Below, piece after piece: positions 5,921-12,529 of a stretch of 14,864 bases of DNA. The position numbers were made by a program, and so were the translations under genes. This stretch comes from an uncultured Clostridia bacterium (GTDB lineage: Bacteria; Bacillota_A; Clostridia; Oscillospirales; Oscillospiraceae). Position 1 is the first letter of the stretch. The number at the start of each line of letters is the position of its first letter. The stretch lies in assembly GCA_949289625.1 (NCBI GenBank), contig CASEPH010000398.1:1-14864 (forward strand), written 5' to 3'. Below the pieces are notes generated by a model. That model had not been told where the DNA came from. It ran no database searches and saw only the letters and a program-made list of their open reading frames with translations.

Positions 5921-7282
5921 TTGTCCGAACTTCATTCATCCTCACTTTCCTTTCTTCACACCTTATGCGAAGAATTGCAAAACAGTACCGCATTTGTGAT
6001 CAATCCCCATGACAACGTGGACATCAAACGGGGCCTCCGTAATGCCGATGGTACCGGCGTCATGGCCGGATGTACCAAGATCGGTTCCGTTCAGGGCTAC
6101 GCCATCATCGACGGCGAAAAGACGCCCATGGAAGGCCGGCTTATCTATCGCGGCTATGACATTATGCAGCTCATCTCCGGCTTTACGCGGGAAAAACGGT
6201 TTGGTTTCGAGGAGACAGCTTATCTGCTGCTCTTCGGCCGCCTGCCCAGCCAGGCCGATTACGATGCCTTCCGGAGCCTGCTCTCGGATAAAATGGCCCT
6301 GCCCCAGGGCTTTACCGAGGATATGATTCTCAAGGCTCCCAGCGGCAATATTATGAACAAGCTGGCCCGTAGCGTGCTGGCGCTGTACTCCTACGACGAC
6401 AATCCCGACAGCACCGACCTCACCAATATGATGCGCCAGTGCATTGAGCTGATGGCTCGGTTCCCCATGATCGTGGCCCATGCCTACGCTGCCAAGGTCC
6501 ACTACTACGACGGCGGTTCCCTGGTGCTCCACTGGCCCATGCCGGGTTACTCCATTGCAGAAAACTTCCTCCACTCCATTCGTCCGGACTCCAGGTTCAC
6601 CGAGGAGGAGGCCCGGCTGCTGGATCTGTGCCTGGTGCTCCACGCCGAGCACGGCGGCGGTAACAACTCCGCCTTTACCTGTCGGGTACTGTCCTCCTCC
6701 GGCACCGATACCTATTCCGCCATTGCCGCAGCCGTAGGCTCCCTGAAGGGTCCCAAGCACGGCGGCGCCAATCAGCGGGTGTCGGCCATGTTCGAGGAGA
6801 TCAAGCAAAACGTCTCCAACTGGGAGGATGACGATGAGGTTTCCGCCTACCTGGAAAAAATCCTTCGGAAGGAGGCCGGCGACGGCTCTGGTCTGATCTA
6901 CGGCATGGGCCACGCCATCTATACCAAATCCGATCCCAGAGCTCTGGTGCTCAAGCATTCCGCTCGGGTGCTGGCAGAAAAGACAGGGCTGCTCCGAGAA
7001 CTGGAGCTGCTGGAATCTATCGAACGTCTGACCCCGGAGGTATTCCACCGGGTCACCGGCTCCGAAAAGGCCATGTGCGCCAATGTGGACCTGTATTCCG
7101 GCCTGGTGTACCGAATGCTCAACATCCCTGAGGAGCTGTACACGCCCCTGTTTGCCATCGCCCGCATTGCCGGCTGGTGCGCCCACCGGATCGAGGAGGT
7201 CATGACCTCCAACCGGATCATCCGTCCGGCATACAAGTCCCTGAATGTAAGCCGCACCTATGTGCCCATGGCCAAACGATAA
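5921..7282 (+). CDS. gltA: Citrate synthase (Si-type family)
   Basis: Condenses oxaloacetate and acetyl-CoA to citrate, probably feeding 2-oxoglutarate and glutamate synthesis in an anaerobe. The 453-residue product carries the family's catalytic landmarks: HAEHGGGNNSAF with His244, GPKHGGAN with His280, GMGHAIYTKSDPR with His331, NVDLYSGLVY with Asp390, and ARIAGWCAHRIEE with Arg415. Start: GGAGG at 5908-5912 lies 8 nt before TTG 5921. An earlier in-frame TTG at 5894 would place the ribosome site inside the gene, so 5921 is preferred. The usual GHRVY of the His331 motif is GHAIY here, a modest change seen against the textbook family. A 2-methylcitrate synthase activity cannot be excluded, since the two families share these motifs. 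No prp genes are nearby. Ends in a shared bidirectional terminator. Confidence 0.93.
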   Translation: MSELHSSSLSFLHTLCEELQNSTAFVINPHDNVDIKRGLRNADGTGVMAGCTKIGSVQGYAIIDGEKTPMEGRLIYRGYDIMQLISGFTREKRFGFEETAYLLLFGRLPSQADYDAFRSLLSDKMALPQGFTEDMILKAPSGNIMNKLARSVLALYSYDDNPDSTDLTNMMRQCIELMARFPMIVAHAYAAKVHYYDGGSLVLHWPMPGYSIAENFLHSIRPDSRFTEEEARLLDLCLVLHAEHGGGNNSAFTCRVLSSSGTDTYSAIAAAVGSLKGPKHGGANQRVSAMFEEIKQNVSNWEDDDEVSAYLEKILRKEAGDGSGLIYGMGHAIYTKSDPRALVLKHSARVLAEKTGLLRELELLESIERLTPEVFHRVTGSEKAMCANVDLYSGLVYRMLNIPEELYTPLFAIARIAGWCAHRIEEVMTSNRIIRPAYKSLNVSRTYVPMAKR

Positions 7283-7289
7283 AAAACGC

Positions 7290-7331
7290 AAAACGCCCGA
7301 TGCAGAAGCAATTTTCTGCATCGGGCGTTTT
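7290..7331. terminator. Bidirectional terminator between citrate synthase and lysR
   Basis: A perfect 18-bp stem: AAAACGCCCGATGCAGAA (7290-7307) pairs with TTCTGCATCGGGCGTTTT (7314-7331) around loop GCAATT. A and T ends give a T-run on either strand, and a further A-run at 7281-7286 lengthens the leftward U-tract. It serves both convergent genes. Confidence 0.9.
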
Positions 7332-7340
7332 GATTTTATG

Positions 7341-8228
7341 CTATGTACCTTTCGGCTCACAGAGCAGCTCCAGCACATTCTGCAGCACTGGGCGGTAATC
7401 GTCCTTCATGTAGGCCGCCACCACATACATATCCGATTCCGGAATGGGTATGGTCCGAACAGCGCTATCGTGGCTCAGGCGGGTGTTCTGATCCAGCAGA
7501 CCAATACCAATCCCCATTTCCACGCAGAGGATAAAGGACTCCAAACTCCGGGGCTGCCGCACCACCTTCGGCACAAATCCTGCCGCCGCGCATTGGTTCA
7601 GGAACCGCTCATAGCCCACCGGAGATTCCTCCGGGGAGATCACCACAAAGCTCTCGTTCCGAAGTTGGGACATCTCCAGCTTCGGCTGCTCTGCCAGCGG
7701 ATGGTTCCGATGGATGGCGATGGCCGGGGGCTGGGGAAAAATCACCCGGGAAGCAAAGGACTCCTCCTGCTCCACATCAAAATCCAGCGTCACGATCAGA
7801 TCGTAGTGGCCGTTTTTCAGACCGCTGCGCAGGTTGGAAAAGGAATTTCGCTCCATCTCCATCTCCAGATTGGGATACAGCTCCTGGACCAGCCCCAGCC
7901 GCATCAGCAGCAGGGAATTGACCTCCTGCCCCTCCAAAATGCCAATGTTCAGCGTGGCCTCATCCCGGCGTGCCAGGGCTTTGGCCTGCTCAAACAGGTT
8001 TTCCAGATCCTCCGGCAGGGTCTTCATATGGTCATAGAGCAGCTGTCCCGCCGGCGTCAGCCGCACGGAGCGCTTGGTTCGAATAAACAGGGGAAAATCC
8101 AGCTCCTGCTCCATCTGGGCAATCTGTTTGGAAACATTGGGCTGAGCCGTATACAGCCGCCTGGCTGCCTCTGAAAAATTGCCGCACCGGGCCACCTCCA
8201 CAAAATAGCGGATCTTTGTTAAATTCAT
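7341..8228 (-). CDS. LysR-family transcriptional regulator
   Basis: A 295-residue LTTR of standard length. The N-terminal winged helix is clear (MNLTKIRYFVEVARCGNFSEAA, then QPNVSKQIAQMEQEL as recognition helix, residues about 1-60), followed by the linker helix. The rest is a periplasmic-binding-protein-like co-inducer domain (from about residue 90: LNIGILEG...) with GIGIGLLDQN near the C-terminus. The ribosome site is GAGGGGG just upstream of ATG 8228. It is divergent from the flavoprotein operon with a 217-bp shared control region, the classical arrangement in which an LTTR activates its target operon when a pathway intermediate binds and represses itself. The inducer is probably the pathway substrate or an intermediate, but its identity is unknown. 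Confidence 0.92.
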   Translation of the reverse strand: MNLTKIRYFVEVARCGNFSEAARRLYTAQPNVSKQIAQMEQELDFPLFIRTKRSVRLTPAGQLLYDHMKTLPEDLENLFEQAKALARRDEATLNIGILEGQEVNSLLLMRLGLVQELYPNLEMEMERNSFSNLRSGLKNGHYDLIVTLDFDVEQEESFASRVIFPQPPAIAIHRNHPLAEQPKLEMSQLRNESFVVISPEESPVGYERFLNQCAAAGFVPKVVRQPRSLESFILCVEMGIGIGLLDQNTRLSHDSAVRTIPIPESDMYVVAAYMKDDYRPVLQNVLELLCEPKGT

Positions 8229-8263
8229 ATTTTCCCCCTCTTTTCCCCTCCAGAATTTCTTCT

Positions 8264-8292
8264 ATCATACCATACTCCCAAAATTCGCGCAA
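8264..8292 (-). promoter_or_regulatory. Promoter of lysR
   Basis: On the reverse strand TTGCGC (8292-8287) and TATGAT (8269-8264) are 17 bp apart. The leader to ATG 8228 is about 30 nt and contains the GAGGGGG ribosome site. Confidence 0.62.
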
Positions 8293-8299
8293 TATTTTT

Positions 8300-8387
8300 G
8301 TGTAATTGCACCATGAAATTTTGCTTTTATTCCATTTGATATATGACAATTGCCAATTTAGATATTTCACAATCGAAGCAATCTTCG
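8300..8387. promoter_or_regulatory. Three dyads in the lysR/operon control region (candidate LTTR sites)
   Basis: GTGTAATTGCAC (8300-8311) is a palindrome with one mismatched pair. AATTGCCAATT (8348-8358) is a palindrome around a central C, framed by ATAT at 8341-8344 and 8362-8365. CGAAG/CTTCG (8374-8378 with 8383-8387) lies inside the spacer of the rightward promoter. The middle dyad is centred roughly 45-50 bp before the expected start site and the first about 95 bp before it. LTTRs usually bind dyadic T-N11-A sites near -65 and a second site next to -35. Which of these is the real operator is open. Confidence 0.45.
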
Positions 8388-8394
8388 TTATACT
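8366..8394 (+). promoter_or_regulatory. Promoter of the flavoprotein-MDR-OYE-MFS operon
   Basis: TTCACA (8366-8371) and TATACT (8389-8394) are 17 bp apart, each one base from consensus. The leader is about 45 nt. A CGAAG/CTTCG dyad occupies most of the spacer, so a bound regulator would contact polymerase or exclude it. Confidence 0.72.
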
Positions 8395-8445
8395 GAGATC
8401 GTCAAGAAAATCACAAAGTAAATATGCATGAAGGAGGCACTTCCC

Positions 8446-9408
8446 ATGAAAGTTCTCGGTATTTCCGCCGGAACCAACGGCGGCAGCAACGACGCCATGT
8501 GCAAAGAAGCCCTGATGGGCGCCAAGGAGATGGGCGCAGACGTCGAGTTCATCAACCTGCACAAGCTGAACATCAAGCACTGCACCGGCTGCAAGGCCTG
8601 CGTCATGAGCCTGTTCTCCGGCCGGGGCAACGCCTGCGTACTGAAGGATGACTTCCAGTGGCTGGTGGACAAAATGTACGACGCCGACGGCATTATCTGG
8701 GCCGTTCCCATCTTTGAAAAATGTGCGCCCGGCATCTTCCATACCGTTATGGACCGGTTTGGTCCCCGGCTGGATCGGGGCAACGTGATGATTGCCCAGA
8801 AGATCGCCGAGCAGGGCGGCAAGCCCGTGGATCCCAAGTACCTGAAGGAAAAGGTGGTGTCCTACATGGGCATCGGTGGATCCGACTGGGCCACCCGCAT
8901 CCAATGCGATTTTGCCACCCAGGCCCTGACCCCCAAGTGGACCCTGATCCACAACGAGTGCTTCCCCTGGTCCCTGGACATCGTCATGAACGATGAAGCC
9001 ATCGCCAAGGCCCATCGAATCGGCCAGGAGCTGGCGGAGGCTGCCAAAAAGGTGGCGGATGGGACCCTGGTCCCCGGTCATGGCATCATCAACGAGGACT
9101 ATCATGGTCCTGTTGGGGTATGTCCCCACTGCCACGGCAACAACTTCTATCTTCAGGAGGACGGCGTGGCCGTCTGCTGCACCTGCGGCACCGAGGGCGT
9201 CATGAAGAACGTGGACGGCAAGTACGTCTTTGAATTTGACGCAGAAAAGTGGATCCCCCATGCCCACGATTCTATCTCCGGCAAGTTCATCCACGGCGAT
9301 GACATCCAGCGCAACGAGGGCAAGGCCCGGGCTTCCATGCAGACGGAAGAGGCTAAGAACCGCAAGAAAAAGTATGCAGAATTCATCCAGTCTTCCAAAC
9401 CGGAATAA
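8446..9408 (+). CDS. Flavodoxin-fold NAD(P)H:FMN reductase-like protein with Cys cluster and C-terminal zinc ribbon
   Basis: A 320-residue protein. The first 200 residues resemble NADPH-dependent FMN reductases / iron-sulfur flavoproteins: MKVLGISAGTNGGSND forms the phosphate-binding first loop, followed by a Cys cluster C46-x2-C49-x2-C52-x11-C64, then KDDF (67-70) and WAVPIF (85-90). Beyond the usual fold is an extra region with C226-x2-C229-x14-C244-x2-C247, a zinc-ribbon or rubredoxin-like knuckle, and a Lys-rich tail. The likely role is electron transfer or direct reduction of an unsaturated substrate using FMN. The Cys spacing is wider than in typical 4Fe-4S Isf proteins, so cluster binding is uncertain. 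Start at 8446 after AAGGAGG (8431-8437). First gene of a LysR-divergent operon; 38 bp to the next gene. The family also includes flavin-dependent ene-reductases of gut anaerobes, so a catalytic role is possible. Confidence 0.82.
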   Translation: MKVLGISAGTNGGSNDAMCKEALMGAKEMGADVEFINLHKLNIKHCTGCKACVMSLFSGRGNACVLKDDFQWLVDKMYDADGIIWAVPIFEKCAPGIFHTVMDRFGPRLDRGNVMIAQKIAEQGGKPVDPKYLKEKVVSYMGIGGSDWATRIQCDFATQALTPKWTLIHNECFPWSLDIVMNDEAIAKAHRIGQELAEAAKKVADGTLVPGHGIINEDYHGPVGVCPHCHGNNFYLQEDGVAVCCTCGTEGVMKNVDGKYVFEFDAEKWIPHAHDSISGKFIHGDDIQRNEGKARASMQTEEAKNRKKKYAEFIQSSKPE

Positions 9409-9446
9409 ATAACGACATTGGAATGTAAAGAAAGGGGTTTTTTATC

Positions 9447-10508
9447 ATGAAAGCAATCGCACTGTACGGCAAGCAAGATGCCCGCCTCATCGAGAAAGAG
9501 GTACCCAAGGCTGGTCCCAACCAGCTGGTGGTCAAGATCAACTATGTGGGCATCTGCGGCACCGATGTGGAGTTTTTCCAGTCCGGCGCTGTGCCTCCCT
9601 TCGTACAGCTGCCCATGGTGTTGGGCCATGAAAATGTAGGTACTGTTGTGGAAGTGGGCGAAGGCGTCACCGATTACAAGGTGGGCGACAAGATCCTCTG
9701 CGGACCTCCCTCCCACTGTGCTGAGGACTGCCCCTCCTGCCGTCAGGGCAAGACCAACATCTGCATCAATGGCTTCCCCCGCACTGCCGGCATCGGTGGT
9801 CCCGACGGCGGCTATGCGGAATACCTGCTGGTCCGGGACGTGAAGCACACCATGCTGGTGAAGGTCCCCGAGGGCGTAGATCTGAAGGACGCCGTCCTCT
9901 TTGACGTGATCTGCGTGTCCCTCCACGGGGTGCGGAATTCCGCCTTCAAGTTCGGCGACAACGTGGTGGTCTCCGGTACCGGTCCCATCGGCCTGGCAGC
10001 CATCCAGTGTCTGAAGGCCGCTGGCGCCAATAAGATCATTGCCCTGGGCACCACCTCCTCCAAGGAGCCCATCATCCGTGCCTACGGCGCCGACTATTTC
10101 ATCAACTCCAAAGAGTGCCCCGATCTGGCCGGTGAGATCCAGAAGATCCTGGGCTCTCCTGTGGGAGCCGACGTGGTCTACGAGTGCGCCGGCAATATGA
10201 CCTCCCTCCAGAACTGCGTCTATCATTGCGTGAAGCCCGGCGGACAGGTGACTATCATCGGCACCATCCAGGATGAGATGCACGGCCTGGTGCCCGGCCA
10301 GTTCTCCATCCACGAGCCCAACTTCCAGTTCTCCTTTACTTACACCCAGGAAGACGTCCAGATCTATCTGGATATGGTGGCCTCCGGCAAGATGCACTTC
10401 CCCGGCATGGTCACCGATGTGATCTCCCTGGAGGACGCCGTAGAAAAGGGCCTGGATCGGAAGGACCGGAAGGGTATGCTGAAGATCCTGATCGACCCCA
10501 GCCTGTGA
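9447..10508 (+). CDS. Zinc-dependent medium-chain alcohol/polyol dehydrogenase
   Basis: A 353-residue MDR-superfamily oxidoreductase interconverting an alcohol and a ketone or aldehyde. It has a GroES-like domain with catalytic-zinc residues Cys37 (GICGTD) and His61-Glu62 (GHE), and a structural-zinc lobe C91-x3-C95-x2-C98-x7-C106, in which the first gap is one residue longer than the usual C-x2-C-x2-C-x7-C. The Rossmann domain has GTGPIG (177-182). After the second strand the sequence is IIALGTTSSKE, with no acidic residue where NAD-specific enzymes carry Asp, which suggests NADP(H). Start ATG 9447 follows AAAGGGG. Second gene of the operon, 20 bp before the OYE gene. In this setting it probably oxidises or reduces a hydroxyl or keto group next to the double bond handled by the OYE protein. 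The substrate is unknown. Confidence 0.87.
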   Translation: MKAIALYGKQDARLIEKEVPKAGPNQLVVKINYVGICGTDVEFFQSGAVPPFVQLPMVLGHENVGTVVEVGEGVTDYKVGDKILCGPPSHCAEDCPSCRQGKTNICINGFPRTAGIGGPDGGYAEYLLVRDVKHTMLVKVPEGVDLKDAVLFDVICVSLHGVRNSAFKFGDNVVVSGTGPIGLAAIQCLKAAGANKIIALGTTSSKEPIIRAYGADYFINSKECPDLAGEIQKILGSPVGADVVYECAGNMTSLQNCVYHCVKPGGQVTIIGTIQDEMHGLVPGQFSIHEPNFQFSFTYTQEDVQIYLDMVASGKMHFPGMVTDVISLEDAVEKGLDRKDRKGMLKILIDPSL

Positions 10509-10528
10509 TGTAAGGAGGTACTGATTCC

Positions 10529-12439
10529 ATGAACAATTATCCCTACAGCATGACGCCCACCCGCATTGGCGGCGTCCTGTTTAAGAACCGTATTGTCTCC
10601 GCCCCCTCCACCATGCATTCCCTGTCCAATGGGGAGCTGTATCCCTCGGAGGATGCCATGGCCTTCTTTGAGTCCCGGGCCCGGGCCGGAGTGGGCATGG
10701 TCACCGTGGCCGGCCTGAAAACTGGCAAGGACGTCACCGACGACGGCCAGAACACCGCCTGGGACGTGAATCAGCCCAACCACCGCAATAAGCTCATGGA
10801 GCTGGTGGAGCGGGTCCATTTCTACGGGGCGAAAATCTCCATGGAGCTCATCGGCATTTTCCCCGAGGGCTATACCGTATCCGACGGCTGTTCCATCATG
10901 GGCTGGGCCACCGGCCATGAGATCACCCGGGAAGCCATGGAGGCCTTCAAGGAGGAGTGGGCTCAGGCTGCCGCCGATCTGGTGGACTGCGGCTTTGACG
11001 CCATTTTGATCCATTCCGGCCACAGTGTGCCTCTGGCTCAGTTCCTGTCCCCCCTGACCAATAAGCGTACCGACGAGTACGGCGGCTCCACGGAGAACCG
11101 CTGCCGCTATCTGATTGAAATTCTGGACGCCATCCGGGCCAGAGTGGGCAAGAAGCTTCTGATCGAAGTCCGCATCTCCGGCACCGAGTTTGAGGAGGGC
11201 GGCATCGACATTGAAGAAGGTATCCGCATCGGCGAGCTGATCCAGGATCACCTGGACATCCTCCAGGTCTCCGCCGGTATGCACAATCCCAAGTGGATGA
11301 CCTGGGTCCATCCCTGCGGCTTCCGGCCCCCCATGCCCAACATCGAAGTGGCGGAGGCCTTCAAGAAGTCAGGCCGGATCCATGTGCCCATCGTGGCCCT
11401 GGGTGCCGTGGACTCCCTGGATTCCGCCGAGGCCATCATCCGGGAAGGCAAGGCAGACCTGGTCACCATGGCCCGGAGCCTCATCGCCGATCCCGAGCTG
11501 ATCCACAAGGCCCAGGCCGGCAAGGGGGAGGACGTGGTCCCCTGTATCAAGTGTATGCGGTGCCACGACTCCACGGTGTACGGCCACCACTTCCAGTGTG
11601 CCGTCAATCCGGAGGCCGGCATGGACGCCTACCTGTCCAAGCTGGTGAAGGCCCCCGGTCCCGCCAAGAAGGTAGCGGTCATCGGCGGCGGCCCTGCCGG
11701 TATGAAGGCAGCCTGTCTCGCCTCTGATCGGGGCCATCAGGTGACGCTGTTTGAGCAGAAGGATCATCTGGGCGGCGCCATCATATTTGCGGACTATGTG
11801 TCCTTCAAGTACCCCCTGGCAGGCTACAAGAAGTGGCTCATCGGCCAGGTAGAGAAGCGGCCCATCCAGGTCAAGCTCAGCACCAAGGCCACCCCGGAGA
11901 TGCTCTCCGGCTACGACGCGGTGCTGGTAGCCATCGGCGCAGAGCCTCTGATTCTGCCGGTGCCTGGGGTGGAGAACGCCAAAGTGGCCACCTCCGTCTA
12001 CGGCAGCGAAGACAAACTGGGCAAAACCGTCATCGTCATCGGCGGCGGTCAGGTGGGCTGCGAAACGGCCCTGCACCTGGCAAAGCTGGGCAAAAAGGTC
12101 ACCGTCATTGAGATGCAGTCTGCCCTGGCTCCCGATGCCTCCAAGACTCATCGGGACGAACTGATGGTGGAAATCGACAAGGAGCCCAACTTCGTCACCC
12201 TGACAGGCGCCCGCTGCGTCTCCGTCACCGCCACTTCTGTGACCTACGCCAAGGACGGAGCGGAGTATACCGTCACCGCCGACGACGTGATCCTGGCCGC
12301 CGGCATGAAAGCCAAGGCCGCCGAGGCGGATTCCTTCATCGGCACCGCTGCCGATGTGGTGGAAATCGGCGACTGCGTCCGGGCCCGGACCGTGGAAGAG
12401 GCTACCAAGGAAGCCTTCTACGCCGCTATGAACCTCTAA
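10529..12439 (+). CDS. OYE-type FMN/4Fe-4S/FAD reductase of the FadH/BaiCD family
   Basis: A 636-residue three-part enzyme. An OYE TIM barrel with FMN spans about 1-335. A 4Fe-4S site has C339-x2-C342-x2-C345-x11-C357. FAD and NAD(P) Rossmann domains carry GGGPAG (387-391 region) and a second GGGQVG. The size fits 2,4-dienoyl-CoA reductase (FadH), BaiCD/BaiH and related ene-reductases, where NAD(P)H electrons pass FAD to FeS to FMN to reduce a conjugated C=C. FMN-site motifs QFLSPLTNKRTDEYGGSTENR (171-191, here split across two segments) and ARSLIADPEL are intact, and His252 matches the FadH catalytic His. The usual GYL Tyr is replaced by Val167 (HSGHSVPLAQ), and the QLxHxGR loop is MELIGIF (105-111). 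The ribosome site AAGGAGG lies 10 nt upstream. Third gene of the operon. Substrate unknown; the altered pocket argues against simple FadH function. Confidence 0.9.
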   Translation: MNNYPYSMTPTRIGGVLFKNRIVSAPSTMHSLSNGELYPSEDAMAFFESRARAGVGMVTVAGLKTGKDVTDDGQNTAWDVNQPNHRNKLMELVERVHFYGAKISMELIGIFPEGYTVSDGCSIMGWATGHEITREAMEAFKEEWAQAAADLVDCGFDAILIHSGHSVPLAQFLSPLTNKRTDEYGGSTENRCRYLIEILDAIRARVGKKLLIEVRISGTEFEEGGIDIEEGIRIGELIQDHLDILQVSAGMHNPKWMTWVHPCGFRPPMPNIEVAEAFKKSGRIHVPIVALGAVDSLDSAEAIIREGKADLVTMARSLIADPELIHKAQAGKGEDVVPCIKCMRCHDSTVYGHHFQCAVNPEAGMDAYLSKLVKAPGPAKKVAVIGGGPAGMKAACLASDRGHQVTLFEQKDHLGGAIIFADYVSFKYPLAGYKKWLIGQVEKRPIQVKLSTKATPEMLSGYDAVLVAIGAEPLILPVPGVENAKVATSVYGSEDKLGKTVIVIGGGQVGCETALHLAKLGKKVTVIEMQSALAPDASKTHRDELMVEIDKEPNFVTLTGARCVSVTATSVTYAKDGAEYTVTADDVILAAGMKAKAAEADSFIGTAADVVEIGDCVRARTVEEATKEAFYAAMNL

Positions 12440-12478
12440 TTTTTTCTCGCACCCCCTGACCAAGGGTAATTTGAGAAC

Positions 12479-12507
12479 ATCCGGAGGAGCGGCCTGCTCC
12501 TCCGGAT
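12479..12507 (+). promoter_or_regulatory. Intercistronic hairpin between the OYE and MFS genes
   Basis: ATCCGGAGGAGC (12479-12490) pairs perfectly with GCTCCTCCGGAT (12496-12507) around loop GGCCT. No T-run follows; instead the MFS ribosome site AAGGAG starts 5 nt later. This fits an mRNA-stabilising or processing hairpin, or a weak attenuator, that sets transporter level apart from the enzymes. The left arm itself contains a buried GGAGGAG, and the right arm could pair with the real ribosome site. Confidence 0.6.
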
Positions 12508-12529
12508 CGAAAAAGGAGAAATAATTGTT

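Noticed and set aside
5963..7378. Long open frame antisense to citrate synthase
   Set aside because: It is a GC-rich third-position shadow: Gly/His/Val-rich with no family motifs and no ribosome site, and the opposite strand has all the citrate synthase catalytic residues.
9153..10397. Leftward open frame antisense to the MDR dehydrogenase
   Set aside because: Low-complexity shadow of a clear MDR gene with zinc and Rossmann motifs on the plus strand.
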